From positions 1 through 55,364 of the forward strand of contig JAITQD010000125.1 of NCBI GenBank assembly GCA_031289095.1: DNA of 55,364 nucleotides. The letters run 5' to 3'. This document shows, piece after piece, positions 38,241 through 48,132 of the stretch (its first letter is position 1; every line of letters begins with the position of its first letter). The notes below the pieces were generated by a model that was given only the letters and a program-made list of their open reading frames with translations, did not search any database and had not been told where the DNA came from. The position numbers and the translations under genes were made by a program. This DNA is from Azoarcus sp. (GTDB lineage Bacteria > Pseudomonadota > Gammaproteobacteria > Burkholderiales > Rhodocyclaceae).

Positions 38241-38794
38241 GGTTCCACGCCATGACCGGGGTCGAGATAGTCGATGCGCTTGCCGCGCAGGCGGGCGATG
38301 ATGTCTTCCCGCGCGCGCGGAGCCGGGCCGTCGCACAAATAGTCGTAAGCCAGCACGGCGCGAGGGTCGTTGCCGCTGTAACCGAACATGACGATGGAGG
38401 AGCCCTGGACGGGAAGATCCCGCCAGGCGCTGTTTTTCATCGCCCGCCAGCCGCCGTCCCGTTCAAGGCTGGCATACAGCCTGCGCGCACGTACGCCGCA
38501 GCGGACGCCCTCGAAGGTAACGGTGCTCGCGCCGCCACTGCCGCGCATCACCAGCACGTAGCGAATCACATCGTCTTCACCCCGCGAGATGCTTTCCGGG
38601 TCGACGAAAAACCGGCCCTCCGGCTGGGAACCGACGCGAAACGCGAGCAGATTGCGTTCGTCGGGGCGCGCCGGCAAGGTGTGGGCGGCTTCCTGCCAAT
38701 TCGTGTCCTTGCGCGCATCGTCCTCGTCGCCGCTTTGCGCCCACGCCGCAAACGGCATGAAAGCCAACACCAAACACCTCGGGATAATCCTCAT
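38237..38794 (-). CDS. CNP1-like family exported protein
   Basis: 185 aa. Residues 1-19 are a signal peptide (ending FAAWAQ). The mature part carries [44 protein letters not shown] and a late AYDYLCDG, matching the CNP1-like family found mainly in betaproteobacteria. The function is unknown. It overlaps rppH by 4 bases upstream and coq7 by 4 bases downstream, so the three form a tightly coupled operon. Confidence 0.82.
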   Translation of the reverse strand: MRIIPRCLVLAFMPFAAWAQSGDEDDARKDTNWQEAAHTLPARPDERNLLAFRVGSQPEGRFFVDPESISRGEDDVIRYVLVMRGSGGASTVTFEGVRCGVRARRLYASLERDGGWRAMKNSAWRDLPVQGSSIVMFGYSGNDPRAVLAYDYLCDGPAPRAREDIIARLRGKRIDYLDPGHGVEP

Positions 38795-39330
38795 TCCACC
38801 CTTCCTTCGACGACCCCGACCGTCAGACGATAGCTTTCCGGCGGCTCGGCGCGACGGGAGCGAAACAGCACACGCGACAACTCGGTCAGGGCAAGCTGAT
38901 AGACCCCGCGCTTGAATTCGATGACCGCATCAAGCGGCACCCAATAGTCGCTCCAACGCCAGGCGTCGAACTCTGGGTGCGTACTGGCACGTAGGCACAC
39001 GTCCGTGTCACGCCCCACCAGCCGCAGCAGAAACCAGATCTGCTTCTGCCCGCGATAGGTATTACGCCATTCCCGCTTGATCCAATGCTTGGGAACGTCG
39101 TAACGCAGCCAGCCACGGGTGCGGCCAAGTATTCTGACGTGTTCGGGGTGCAAACCGACTTCTTCGTGCAGTTCCCGGAACATCGCCTGCTCCGGCGTCT
39201 CGCCGTGCTTGATGCCGCCTTGCGGAAACTGCCATGAATGTTCGCGGATGCGCTTGCCCCAAAACACCTCGTTGCGCGTATTGACCAGAACGATGCCGAC
39301 GTTCGGGCGGTAGCCTTCGCGGTCGAGCAT
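38791..39330 (-). CDS. rppH: RNA pyrophosphohydrolase
   Basis: 179 aa Nudix enzyme that removes pyrophosphate from mRNA 5' ends and so starts decay. The Nudix box runs from Gly38 to Leu60 (G-x5-E-x7-RE-x2-EE-xG). The N-terminus [15 protein letters not shown] and the FGKRI-like [16 protein letters not shown] are characteristic. It is divergent from proS, a common arrangement. Confidence 0.95.
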   Translation of the reverse strand: MLDREGYRPNVGIVLVNTRNEVFWGKRIREHSWQFPQGGIKHGETPEQAMFRELHEEVGLHPEHVRILGRTRGWLRYDVPKHWIKREWRNTYRGQKQIWFLLRLVGRDTDVCLRASTHPEFDAWRWSDYWVPLDAVIEFKRGVYQLALTELSRVLFRSRRAEPPESYRLTVGVVEGRVE

Positions 39331-39438
39331 GATCGAACCTTCAAAAATTCACAGGGTTGCTTTCAATTCTTCCATACTCGGCGCAGGTTTGAAAGAACAA
39401 ACCGTAATCCCCGCCGCCCCGGCGTCGTATACCTACTC

Positions 39439-39447
39439 TGGTAGAAT
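39439..39447 (+). promoter_or_regulatory. Extended -10 element before proS
   Basis: TG-G-TAGAAT at 39439-39447, 37 bases before the proS ATG, with no good -35. It has the same form as the elements before metG and amgK. Confidence 0.5.
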
Positions 39448-39484
39448 GCCCGCCCGGACAACAGCCTTTCATCGTTTTTTCCCC

Positions 39485-41236
39485 ATGCGCGCCAGCCAGT
39501 TCCACCTCAATACTCTGAAAGAAGCCCCTGCCGACGCCGAAGTTGTGAGCCAGAAACTCATGCTGCGCGCCGGCATGATCCGCAAGGTCGCCGCCGGTAT
39601 CTACGACTACATGCCGCTGGCGCTGCGCTCAATCCGCAAGGTCGAAGCCATCGTCCGCAGCGAACTCGAACGCGCCGGTGCGCTTGAAATTTCCATGCCG
39701 CTGGTGCAGCCCGCCGAGCTGTGGCGGGAAACCGGTCGCTGGGACAAGATGGGGCCGGAAATGTTGCGCCTGCGCGACCGCCACGACCGCGATTTCGCCC
39801 TCCAGCCGACTTCGGAAGAAGTCGTCACCGACATCGCCCGCCAGGAACTCAAAAGTTACCGCCAGTTGCCGCGCAACTTCTACCAGATTCAGACCAAGTT
39901 CCGCGACGAACGCCGCCCCCGCTTCGGCGTCATGCGCGGCCGCGAATTCATCATGAAAGACGCTTACTCCTTCGACCGCGACGCGGAAGCCGCCGGCAAG
40001 AGCTACGACACGATGTTCGCCGCCTACCATCGCATTTTTGAGCGCATCGGCCTCAAATACCGCGCTGTCGCCGCCGACACCGGCTCGATCGGCGGCGACC
40101 GCTCGCACGAATTCCAGGTGATCGCCGACACTGGCGAGGACGCCCTCGTCTATTGTCCGAACTCGGACTACGCCGCCAACATCGAACTGGCCGAAGCCCT
40201 GCCGCTCGCACCGACACGCGCCGCCGCGAGTGCCGCACTCGCCCGCATCGCCACACCCGGACGTGAAACCTGCGACGAAGTGGCTGCCTTCCTCGGTGCG
40301 CCGCTCGCCTCGACCGTCAAATCGCTGGTGCTCGCCAGCGACGGAACCGGCGAGGCCGGACAAACCGCAATCTGGTTGCTGCTGGTGCGGGGCGATCACG
40401 AACTCAACGAAGTCAAGGCCAGCAAGATCGACGGCCTGAAGGCGGGTTTCCGCTTCGCCACCGAGGCTGAAATCGTTGACCATTTCGGCTGCGAACCCGG
40501 TTATCTCGGCCCCATCGCTCCCAAAAAGCCGGTGCGGATCGTCGCCGACCGCACGGTGGCCCACATGGCCGATTTCATCTGCGGCGCGAACACCCAGGGC
40601 TACCACTACACCGGTGCAAACTGGGGACGCGATTTGCCCGAACCCGATATGGTCGCCGACATCCGCAACGTCGTTGCGGGCGACCCCTCGCCCGACGGCA
40701 AGGGGTTGCTCGCCATCGACCGCGGCATCGAGGTCGGGCACGTGTTCTACCTCGGCGACAAATACTCGCGGACGATGAACGCCACTTTCCTCGACGTCGA
40801 CGGCAAGCCCCGCTTTTTCGAGATGGGCTGCTACGGCATTGGCGTTACCCGCATCCTCGGCGCAGCCATCGAACAGAACAACGACGAGCGCGGCATTGTC
40901 TGGCCAGCGGCGATCGCGCCGTTCGAGGCCGTCGTCTGCGCCGTGGGCTGGGGCAAATCGGACGCCGTGCGCACCGAGGCCACCCGTCTGTACGAAGCCC
41001 TGCGCGCGGCGGGAGTCGATGCCATGCTCGACGACCGCGACGAGCGCCCCGGCGTTATGTTCGCCGACTGGGAACTGATCGGCGTCCCGCATCGCCTCAC
41101 CGTCGGCGAGCGCGGGCTGAAGGAAGGCATTGCCGAATACCAGGCCCGCCGCAGTGGCGAACAGGTAAAGCTCGCGCCCTCCGAAGCCGCCGGGTACGTC
41201 GTCGCCCGCCTGCGCGGACACGCGGACGCGCCGTGA
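39485..41236 (+). CDS. proS: Prolyl-tRNA synthetase
   Basis: 583 aa, bacterial type with the editing insertion. Class II motifs: motif 2 [24 protein letters not shown], motif 3 in the [17 protein letters not shown] segment. The INS editing domain lies between motifs 2 and 3 (about 230-400). The start [15 protein letters not shown] at 39485 is the family N-terminus; an earlier in-frame ATG is not conserved. The lytic transglycosylase overlaps its stop by 4 bases. Confidence 0.96.
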   Translation: MRASQFHLNTLKEAPADAEVVSQKLMLRAGMIRKVAAGIYDYMPLALRSIRKVEAIVRSELERAGALEISMPLVQPAELWRETGRWDKMGPEMLRLRDRHDRDFALQPTSEEVVTDIARQELKSYRQLPRNFYQIQTKFRDERRPRFGVMRGREFIMKDAYSFDRDAEAAGKSYDTMFAAYHRIFERIGLKYRAVAADTGSIGGDRSHEFQVIADTGEDALVYCPNSDYAANIELAEALPLAPTRAAASAALARIATPGRETCDEVAAFLGAPLASTVKSLVLASDGTGEAGQTAIWLLLVRGDHELNEVKASKIDGLKAGFRFATEAEIVDHFGCEPGYLGPIAPKKPVRIVADRTVAHMADFICGANTQGYHYTGANWGRDLPEPDMVADIRNVVAGDPSPDGKGLLAIDRGIEVGHVFYLGDKYSRTMNATFLDVDGKPRFFEMGCYGIGVTRILGAAIEQNNDERGIVWPAAIAPFEAVVCAVGWGKSDAVRTEATRLYEALRAAGVDAMLDDRDERPGVMFADWELIGVPHRLTVGERGLKEGIAEYQARRSGEQVKLAPSEAAGYVVARLRGHADAP

Positions 41237-42141
41237 AAACCCCCATCGCCCGCATCCTGCTCGTGAGCGCCTGCGCGCTGGCGAGCCTCCCGGCACAGGC
41301 CGGAAACCAGCAACAAGAACAACTGGCCGCCAGCGTGCGCGCCGCCATGCACCGCTCGATCAGTGATGCCCCCCCTCCCGGGATACCGATCAATGATGTC
41401 GTTGAGCGCAATCTCTGGCTGGCCGAAATGTCGCACCGGCTCGGCAAGCGCATCCCCGATCTGGAAGCCCGCCGGGAACTGCTGACCGCAGCACACTACG
41501 AAGCCACCCGCGCCGGATTGGACCCGCAACTCGTACTCGGTCTGATCCATGTCGAGAGCCGGTTCAAGAAGTACGCGCTCTCGAAAGCCGGCGCGCGCGG
41601 CTACATGCAGGTCATGCCTTTCTGGGTCGATGCCATCGGACGCAAGGAAGACAACCTTTTTCACCTGCGCACCAACCTGCGCTATGGCTGCACCATCCTG
41701 CGCCACTACCTCGATCTGGAAAAAGGCAACCTCTTTCTTGCCCTGGGCCGCTACAACGGCAGCCGGGGTCGATCCGAATACCCGAACCTCGTGCGCAACG
41801 CCTGGCAAAACCAATGGGCATGGGAACCACCGCGACGAACCACTCTGGTAAGCGCGTCGCCACAAATCACGGCAGACAAACCGGCATCCCGGCCAGCAGC
41901 CGCGGATCCCACCGCACCCGCGCCGACCGCCGCACCTGCGCCATCCGCCACGCCTGCGCCGTCCACCACACCCGCGCCGTCCACCACACCTGCGCCGTCC
42001 ACCACACCTGCGCCATCCACCACACCCGCGCCGTCCACCACGACGTTGGCAACAGCAACCGGCGCGAATTTGCCAGCCGCCAGCGAGTCACAACTTGTCG
42101 CACGCGCCACCGTGCGGCGGGACATCGTCATCGTGCGCTGA
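41233..42141 (+). CDS. Lytic transglycosylase with Pro/Thr/Ser repeat tail
   Basis: 302 aa, GTG start overlapping the proS stop (GTGA). Signal peptide 1-23. The SLT domain (about 85-190) has the catalytic Glu108 in IHVESRF, then [11 protein letters not shown] and the LGRYNGSRG turn. It cleaves peptidoglycan to 1,6-anhydroMurNAc products in the periplasm. From about residue 236 a Thr/Pro/Ala/Ser linker with six 6-residue repeats (APSTTP type) precedes a short basic end. Coupling to proS is usual in betaproteobacteria. Confidence 0.9.
   Translation: MKTPIARILLVSACALASLPAQAGNQQQEQLAASVRAAMHRSISDAPPPGIPINDVVERNLWLAEMSHRLGKRIPDLEARRELLTAAHYEATRAGLDPQLVLGLIHVESRFKKYALSKAGARGYMQVMPFWVDAIGRKEDNLFHLRTNLRYGCTILRHYLDLEKGNLFLALGRYNGSRGRSEYPNLVRNAWQNQWAWEPPRRTTLVSASPQITADKPASRPAAADPTAPAPTAAPAPSATPAPSTTPAPSTTPAPSTTPAPSTTPAPSTTTLATATGANLPAASESQLVARATVRRDIVIVR
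41938..42045 (+). repeat. 18-bp in-frame minisatellite
   Basis: Six units of the 18-mer GCGCCGTCCACCACACCY, starting at 41938, 41956, 41974, 41992, 42010 and 42028. The inner copies differ by one or two bases; the outer ones are more diverged. Each encodes APSTTP, so copy-number changes keep the frame. Confidence 0.9.
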
Positions 42142-42149
42142 GGCCCGCT

Positions 42150-42608
42150 TCAGCGCGTGACCCGCGCCGCGCCGCCCGACCCCACCAGTCTTACTCGCTC
42201 ACCAGGCTGAAAGTCTTCTCCACGATCCGCCTGCACCACCGCCAGGTACTCGCCATGATCGAGCCTGACGGTCACTTCCATGCCCCGCTCACGGGTAACG
42301 GCTTCTTCGACAGCGGCTCCGCCCAGTCCGCCAGCCACGGCGCCCACCACCGAGCCGATGGCTGACCCTCTGCCCCGCCCGAGCGCGCTGCCGGCGATGC
42401 CGCCCACCGCCGCCCCGGCGACCGCGCCGACAGGGGTCTTGGTGCCTTCCAGCAGTACCGGACGCACACTCTCGACCGTGGCGAACCTGACCTGCATGAC
42501 CTGACGCGCTTCCCGGCGCGAATAGGCGTCGCCGCCAAGATCGGAGGCGCAGCCCGTGAGTATCGCCGCAACGGCCAGTATGGCAGTCATGGCCCGGTGT
42601 TCGTTCAT
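42150..42608 (-). CDS. Glycine-zipper lipoprotein (SlyB/PcpY-like)
   Basis: 152 aa. The signal peptide ends in a lipobox AILTGC (Cys20). The middle has a glycine-zipper pair: VGAVAGAAVGGIAGSALG and IGSVVGAVAGGLGGAAV. The C-terminus is a small beta domain (EVTVRLDHGEYLAVVQ...FQPGERVRLV). SlyB-like proteins sit in the outer membrane and respond to envelope stress in enterics. The start at 42608 has GGGAGC upstream; a longer frame is not conserved. Confidence 0.85.
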   Translation of the reverse strand: MNEHRAMTAILAVAAILTGCASDLGGDAYSRREARQVMQVRFATVESVRPVLLEGTKTPVGAVAGAAVGGIAGSALGRGRGSAIGSVVGAVAGGLGGAAVEEAVTRERGMEVTVRLDHGEYLAVVQADRGEDFQPGERVRLVGSGGAARVTR

Positions 42609-42666
42609 GAAAAGCTCCCGGAAACACAGCCCGTTGTTGTAGTGCGCAAAACCGCCCCCTCCGAAC

Positions 42667-43566
42667 TCAGGCGAAACTTTCGTCCTCACCCAGGAAGCGC
42701 CATTGCCCGGACGGCAGATCCCCCAGGCACACGTTGCCGATACGCACCCGTTTGAGGCCCATCACACGCAGCCCTACCAGTTCGCACATACGGCGTATCT
42801 GGCGCTTGCGCCCTTCTCGAAGCACAAAACGCAACTGGTCGCGGTTGATCCACTCGACCCGCGCCGGGCGCAATACCCGACCATCGAGTTCCAGGCCATG
42901 ATTGAGCAAAACGAGTCCGTTTTCAAGCAGACGCCCCTCGACCCGCACCAGGTATTCCTTTTCGATCGCGCCATCGCCGCCGATCAACTGCCGGGCGATG
43001 CGGCCATCCTGAGTGAGCACCAGCAAACCGTTGGAGTCGATGTCGAGCCGCCCCGCAGGCGCAAGACCTTTGAGCATGGCTGGATGAAAGCGCCGCGTCC
43101 CGGCATCGTCTAACCACGTGTCGGCGCGTATCAGGCTCACCGCCGGGCGATAGCCAGGCTCAGGTTGCCCGGAGACGTACCCGACCGGCTTGTTGAGCAA
43201 CACAGTAACCCTGCCGCCCTGAAGGCGGTGCGCCTCCGGGGCCAGGGTAACGTGCGCGTCCGGATTCACGCGGATGCCGAGTTCGGAAACCCGCTCGCCG
43301 TCGACGAACACCCAACCGCGTTCGATCAGCTCGTCGGCCTCACGCCGCGAACAGATGCCGCGCCCGGCCATGAGCTTGGACAGACGCACACCTCCGACGT
43401 CAACCGTCCCGGCTTTTTCAGCGACGGGACGCATGGCGCGCTCGCCGCCTTTTTCCTCCGTCCTGCCGGCTGCGGGCGCGCTGGAGACATCCGTCGGCGA
43501 ACGGGAAGCGCGCGGCAGACGCAAGACGCCCGCGATACGTGGCGAAGACCTGCGTGCGCCGCTCAT
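42667..43566 (-). CDS. RsuA/RluB/RluF family pseudouridine synthase, RluF-like
   Basis: 299 aa. An S4 domain (about 60-105, [19 protein letters not shown]) precedes the catalytic domain with Asp175 in [11 protein letters not shown]. The end [14 protein letters not shown]...[16 protein letters not shown] fits RluF (23S rRNA position 2604) better than RluB or RluE, which have different ends. The first 55 residues are basic and non-conserved, and a later ATG (residue 45) is a possible start. The assignment within the family is moderate. Confidence 0.8.
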   Translation of the reverse strand: MSGARRSSPRIAGVLRLPRASRSPTDVSSAPAAGRTEEKGGERAMRPVAEKAGTVDVGGVRLSKLMAGRGICSRREADELIERGWVFVDGERVSELGIRVNPDAHVTLAPEAHRLQGGRVTVLLNKPVGYVSGQPEPGYRPAVSLIRADTWLDDAGTRRFHPAMLKGLAPAGRLDIDSNGLLVLTQDGRIARQLIGGDGAIEKEYLVRVEGRLLENGLVLLNHGLELDGRVLRPARVEWINRDQLRFVLREGRKRQIRRMCELVGLRVMGLKRVRIGNVCLGDLPSGQWRFLGEDESFA

Positions 43567-43783
43567 TGGCGTTTCCGGCCCAACGGGAAAGTCATCGAAA
43601 TTATTCCGAAAGATTCATGCGAACATGCCATACAAATAATTCCCATTTTGGTGAATGTTCAAATAAAATGAGCGCGTTTTTTGCGAACTTGCTCAATTAT
43701 GGAGGCGCGACCCACCCTGGACAAAAACAATCCGGCATATATCACAAGAATTGCGTGACGTTTTACCTCAGCGCATTTCGCGC

Positions 43784-43803
43784 TACGTACTATCATCTAC
43801 GTA
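43784..43803 (+). promoter_or_regulatory. Pair of TACGTA palindromes before the two-component genes
   Basis: TACGTA occurs at 43784-43789 and 43798-43803, centres 14 bp apart, about 80 bp before the kinase start. The arrangement suits a dimeric LuxR-type response regulator, perhaps the one encoded here acting on its own operon. The rest of the 43567-43880 gap is AT-richer than its surroundings and shows no gene. Confidence 0.4.
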
Positions 43804-43880
43804 ATAATACCAAGGCACCCACACTAGGTGAAGTAACCTCATTTCACGCAAACCTGCGAGCACTATTGCCGTTTGATAAC

Positions 43881-45272
43881 ATGTCCGCCTCCACACCTGC
43901 ACCTTCGCCCGGCATCGAAAATATCCGCTGGATCGGATGGCGATCTTACTTTCTGCTGGCGCTGCTGACTGCGGCGATTCTGACGTCTACCTGGCTCGTC
44001 CACTCCATCGCCACCCACAACAACGGCGCGGACTGGTTCCCGGCGCTGCTGATCGGCGTCGTCATCGTGCTCGGCTTCTCCGCCATCTGGGGCGTGACCC
44101 AGATGCGCCAGGAACTGACCGACCACCTGTGTATGGAAGCCGCCCTGCGACAAGCCAGCACTTTCCACCAGGCGCTCGAAGCCTCGACCACGGGGGGCCT
44201 GCGCGCCCGCGACAACGACGGCCACATCACTTACGTCAGCCCGGCTTTCTGTCGCATGACAGGCTTCAGTAGCGAAGAAGTACTCGGCACGCGCTTTCCC
44301 AACGTCCCTTACTGGAATCCCGCACAGTTCGAGCGCAACCTGGAAGCGATCAACCGGGCGATGAACGGCGACATCCCCAGCAAAGGCATCGAAGTGTCGA
44401 TGCGGCGCAAAACCGGTGAGACGTTCGATGCGCTCCTCATCGAAAGCCCGTTCATCGACGCTTCCGGCCAGCACGTCGGCTGGCTGGGCGCAGTCATCGA
44501 CATTACCGAACAGAACCGCATCCGCGAACAGAGCCGCCTGCAATACGAGCGCCTGCAAGCCACCTCGCGCCTGGTCACCATGGGCGAAATGGCCTCGACC
44601 ATGGCGCACGAACTCAACCAGCCGCTGACCGCCATTTCCAGCTACGTCGCCGGCTGCCTGAACCAGCTCAACTGCGGTTGCGCCGACGTCAACGAACTGA
44701 AGGAAGTCCAGCAGAAAATCGCCCGCCAGGCCCAACGCGCGGCAAGCATCATCGGTCGCGTCCACTCCTTCGTGCGCCGCACCGAACCCAGCTTCACCCG
44801 CAACGATCTCAACACCCTGATCCGCGATGCGGTCGCCCTGATCGAAACCAATGCCGTCAAGCAACAGGTGCGCATCGTCTGCGATCTACAGGATGACCTG
44901 CCCCCGATCACCGTCGATACCCAGATGATCGAACAGGCCGTCATCAACCTGATGCGCAACGGCATCGACGCCATGACCGAGGTTCCGCCGGACAAGCGCA
45001 TCCTCATCATCAGCACACACGCAGAAAAACACGGCATTTCCATGCGTGTGGCGGATCAGGGCAACGGCATCCCCCCTGAGATCGCCCCGCATCTGTTCGA
45101 CCCTTTTTTCACTACCAAAGGAAAAGGCATGGGGATGGGACTCAATATCTGCCGTACCATCGCCGAGTTGCACCATGGAGTGCTGTCATTTGAACCAAAT
45201 CCGTCTGGCGGCACCATTTTCACCTTCACTTTGAACGCTGTTTCACTGAACGCAGACACAGAACAACAATGA
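43881..45272 (+). CDS. PAS-domain sensor histidine kinase (FixL-like)
   Basis: 463 aa. Two membrane helices (about 22-42 and 53-71) with only about ten residues between them leave no room for a periplasmic sensor. A PAS domain (about 92-210) follows, then an H-box with His243 (MAHELNQPLT), N-box NLMRNGIDAM, and G-boxes DQGNGIP and GKGMGMGLNI. The PAS lacks an obvious heme-His motif, so oxygen sensing is not implied. The start at 43881 has no strong ribosome site; longer starts run into non-coding-like sequence. It overlaps the regulator gene by 4 bases. Confidence 0.88.
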   Translation: MSASTPAPSPGIENIRWIGWRSYFLLALLTAAILTSTWLVHSIATHNNGADWFPALLIGVVIVLGFSAIWGVTQMRQELTDHLCMEAALRQASTFHQALEASTTGGLRARDNDGHITYVSPAFCRMTGFSSEEVLGTRFPNVPYWNPAQFERNLEAINRAMNGDIPSKGIEVSMRRKTGETFDALLIESPFIDASGQHVGWLGAVIDITEQNRIREQSRLQYERLQATSRLVTMGEMASTMAHELNQPLTAISSYVAGCLNQLNCGCADVNELKEVQQKIARQAQRAASIIGRVHSFVRRTEPSFTRNDLNTLIRDAVALIETNAVKQQVRIVCDLQDDLPPITVDTQMIEQAVINLMRNGIDAMTEVPPDKRILIISTHAEKHGISMRVADQGNGIPPEIAPHLFDPFFTTKGKGMGMGLNICRTIAELHHGVLSFEPNPSGGTIFTFTLNAVSLNADTEQQ

Positions 45273-45874
45273 CTATCAGACAGGCTCACATCATCGACGA
45301 TGATGTAGATATTTGCGATGCGGTTTCATGGCAGTTCCGCACGCGGGGTATCGACTGCAAGAGCTGGTCGAACGCCGAGGATTTCCTGAATGCTTGGCAA
45401 CCCTCTTGGCGCGGCTGTATCGTGCTCGATATCCGCTTGAACGGTATGGGCGGGATAGCCTGCTTCGATATGCTGCTCGCCAACCATTGCCCCTTGCCGG
45501 TCATTTTCATCACCGGGCACGGCAACATCCAGATGGCGGTCGACGCACTCAAGAAAGGCGCTTTTGATTTCGTCGAAAAGCCGTTCAATCACAACGAGCT
45601 TGCCGACCGCGTGCTGGACGCCTTTGAGTTCGACGATGAGCGGCGGCGCACCATCGCCGACCGAGGCACGATTGAGGAACGGTTGGCGGCGCTGACTTCG
45701 CGCGAGCGCGAAGTCATGAACCTGATCCTCGAAGGCCACTACAACAAAGTCATCGCCAGGCAACTGGCGATCTCGATGCGCACCGTCGAGGCGCACCGCT
45801 CGCACATCTTCAACAAGATGAAAGTTCGCTCTGCGGTGGAACTGGCCCAGTCGCTGGCAGTGCTGAAGGACTGA
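45269..45874 (+). CDS. FixJ-type response regulator
   Basis: 201 aa. The receiver domain (1-120) has the acidic pocket IIDDDVD, phospho-acceptor Asp54 (IVLDIRL), Thr in FITGHGN and Lys in VEKPF. A LuxR/NarL helix-turn-helix (about 137-195) has LTSREREVMNLI and VEAHRSHIFNKM. It pairs with the kinase. The target genes are unknown. Its last 65 bases overlap the 3' end of tilS on the other strand. Confidence 0.92.
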   Translation: MTIRQAHIIDDDVDICDAVSWQFRTRGIDCKSWSNAEDFLNAWQPSWRGCIVLDIRLNGMGGIACFDMLLANHCPLPVIFITGHGNIQMAVDALKKGAFDFVEKPFNHNELADRVLDAFEFDDERRRTIADRGTIEERLAALTSREREVMNLILEGHYNKVIARQLAISMRTVEAHRSHIFNKMKVRSAVELAQSLAVLKD

Positions 45875-47195
45875 TGCCCGGCAGCCATTCAAGCAGCCAG
45901 CCCGCCTGTCCCGGCGCACAGGCAAAGTCGGCGGTCACACCCAGACCGCCAGCCCATGCCGTGCGCCCATCGGCTTCCAGCACCGGAAGATGCCCGCGCA
46001 GCCAGACAGGAATGCCTGCTTCCTGGCACAGTTTTTTGAAGCTCTTGACCGGACGTCCCGCCAGATGCGGCTGCAAACCCGGCGGACGCGGCATCAGCCT
46101 GCACGCGCTGGCTTGCGCCAGTGCCGAGGCCAGCACGCCCTCTCCTATCGCGGGACGACAGCGCAACGTGCCGCCCGCCCACGCAATATTCCCCGCCGCA
46201 GGCTGCCACAGCAACGGCAGCGGCTCGACGGCCCGCGCCGACGCCAACCAGACCCGGCCCCGATAGGCATAACACGCAAAACCGTCCCCGAACGGCAGGC
46301 GCAAAGGCTTGGTCACCCCACGCAGTTGGCGCATTGCTTCGGCCAGTCGCGCGGCTGTCGGCGGCAAGCCTCCCAGTCGCCGCACTTCCCGGCGCAACAG
46401 GTTGGCGAGCCGCGCCGGGCTCAGAGCGAGCAAGGCTTCCCGCGCGAATGCGCCATCCGCTCCGCCGCAGGTTGCGGCATCGTCATCGGCGAGTTCGTCG
46501 AGCAACTCGGCAGCAGCGCGAAAATGCGTTGCGGCACGGGCAAGCGTCGCACGAGCGGCGGGAAAGCTCGCCTCGATCGCGGGCAGGATGCGGTGACGCA
46601 GGTCGTTGCGGGCAAAGCGCGGATCGGCGTTGCTGGCGTCATCTACCCAGGCAAGGTTTCGCACGCGCGCGCGGGCAAGAACCGCCTCTCTGCCGACATC
46701 GAGCAAGGGCCGTAACCGCCCGGCCCGCCCCTCGGCTCCCGGCGGCTCGACCGCAGCCATCGCCGCCGCGCCCCGTACCCCCGCGCCGCGCAACAGACGA
46801 AAAAGCACGGTTTCGGCCTGATCGTCACGGTGATGGCCCAAGGCCAGCCAGTCGCATTCGACCCGCGCCAACGCCGCATGACGCACTGCACGCGCCGCCG
46901 CTTCGAGTCCATCCGGATGATCGGGGCGCACCTCGACCCGGAAAACATGCAAGGGAATGCCGCGCCGCCGGCACAGGCCGGCGCAAAAATCCAGCCACGC
47001 ATCGGCCATCGGGCTGAGGCCGTGGTGTACGTGCGCCGCTTCCAGCGTAAAACCGAAACACGCCCGCAAGGCGTCGAGCGCATCAAGCAGCACGACCGAA
47101 TCCACTCCGCCCGAAAGCGCACAACACAGACGGTGGCGGTCACCGACACCCGCTCTTGTCAGCGTTGCAGCGACGGCATCAGCCACGATTAGCAT
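45810..47195 (-). CDS. tilS: tRNA(Ile)-lysidine synthetase
   Basis: 461 aa. It changes C34 of the CAU-anticodon tRNA-Ile to lysidine. The PP-loop ATP site is SGGVDS (28-33). The LGHHRDDQAETVLFRLLRG segment is characteristic. A TilS substrate-binding middle part and the C-terminal domain (about 380-450; RPVKSFKKLCQEAGIP) are present. It is convergent with the response regulator, overlapping by 65 bp. In many proteobacteria tilS follows accA; that gene is not in this window. Confidence 0.93.
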   Translation of the reverse strand: MLIVADAVAATLTRAGVGDRHRLCCALSGGVDSVVLLDALDALRACFGFTLEAAHVHHGLSPMADAWLDFCAGLCRRRGIPLHVFRVEVRPDHPDGLEAAARAVRHAALARVECDWLALGHHRDDQAETVLFRLLRGAGVRGAAAMAAVEPPGAEGRAGRLRPLLDVGREAVLARARVRNLAWVDDASNADPRFARNDLRHRILPAIEASFPAARATLARAATHFRAAAELLDELADDDAATCGGADGAFAREALLALSPARLANLLRREVRRLGGLPPTAARLAEAMRQLRGVTKPLRLPFGDGFACYAYRGRVWLASARAVEPLPLLWQPAAGNIAWAGGTLRCRPAIGEGVLASALAQASACRLMPRPPGLQPHLAGRPVKSFKKLCQEAGIPVWLRGHLPVLEADGRTAWAGGLGVTADFACAPGQAGWLLEWLPGISPSALPATGPVPPQSELSSC

Positions 47196-47277
47196 GGATC
47201 ACCTCTCCCCAAGCGCAAACGCATCGCTTTGCGCCAGCAACTCATTAGCGGCAGGCATCCATGCCCTGTCGCTCAAA

Positions 47278-47300
47278 ACGCCCCCCTGAAGGGGGCCCGG
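47278..47300. other. GC-rich hairpin upstream of xth
   Basis: CCCCCC-TGAA-GGGGG followed by CCCGGGG lies in the 172-bp gap between the divergent tilS and xth genes. It has no T-run on the strand leading to xth and is upstream of both genes, so it is not a plain terminator. A TAAAAT (47329-47334) between it and xth may be the -10. Confidence 0.35.
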
Positions 47301-47367
47301 GGTTTCATAACCGGAGTCAGTTTTACGATAAAATAACATCATGAATAATAAAGGAGTTTTTCATCAG

Positions 47368-48132
47368 ATGAAAATCGCCACCTGGAATGTCAACTCACTG
47401 AAAGTCCGCCTGCCACAGGTTCTCGACTGGCTGGCCGCCCATCGTCCCGATGCGATCTGCTTGCAGGAACTCAAACTGGAGGATCGGGCGTTTCCGGAAT
47501 CCGAAATCCGGGCTGCCGGTTACCACGCAGTCTTTGCCGGGCAGAAAACCTACAACGGCGTCGCCATTCTCGCCACGACACCGCCGGACGATGTGGCGCA
47601 CGGCATCCCCGGCTTCGCCGACGAGCAAAAACGCCTCATCGCCGCAACCGTCGGCGGATTGCGGCTCGTGTGCGGCTATTTCCCCAATGGTCAGGAACCC
47701 GGCTCGGACAAGTTCGCCTACAAGCTCGCCTGGCTCGACGCCCTGACCCACTGGCTCGCCGCCGAGGCCTTGCCGAAGCATCCCCGTCTGGTGCTCGCGG
47801 GCGACTTCAACATTGCCCCCACGCCTGCGGACGCCCACCCTGGCTGGCAGGAAGGCATCCTCGTCTCGCCGCCCGAGCGCGCCGCGTTCCAAACCCTTCT
47901 CGACCTCGGTCTCGTCGATGCGTTTCGCCTGTCCGGACATTCCGAACCCGTCTATTCATGGTGGGATTACCGGATGGGCGCTTTCCGGCGCAACTTCGGC
48001 CTGCGCATCGACCACATTCTGGTGTCGCGACCATTGCAGTCCACCTGCCGCGCCTGCGCGGTGGACAAGACGCCGCGCAAGCTGGAACGTCCTTCGGATC
48101 ACGCCCCGGTGGTGCTCGAACTGGATGTCTGA
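47368..48132 (+). CDS. xth: Exodeoxyribonuclease III
   Basis: 254 aa, AP endonuclease/3'-repair exonuclease of base-excision repair. Metal ligand Glu34 in [16 protein letters not shown] in the middle, and the catalytic pair in the C-terminal SDHAPVV (Asp244/His245). The start at 47368 was chosen because AAGGAG lies 11 bases upstream and it gives the family start [10 protein letters not shown]; an ATG at 47341 lacks a ribosome site. Its last 34 bases overlap rsmA on the other strand. Confidence 0.94.
   Translation: MKIATWNVNSLKVRLPQVLDWLAAHRPDAICLQELKLEDRAFPESEIRAAGYHAVFAGQKTYNGVAILATTPPDDVAHGIPGFADEQKRLIAATVGGLRLVCGYFPNGQEPGSDKFAYKLAWLDALTHWLAAEALPKHPRLVLAGDFNIAPTPADAHPGWQEGILVSPPERAAFQTLLDLGLVDAFRLSGHSEPVYSWWDYRMGAFRRNFGLRIDHILVSRPLQSTCRACAVDKTPRKLERPSDHAPVVLELDV

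Noticed and set aside
39629-41296. 555-codon minus-strand frame inside proS
   Set aside because: Antisense shadow with Gly/Val/Asp-rich biased composition.
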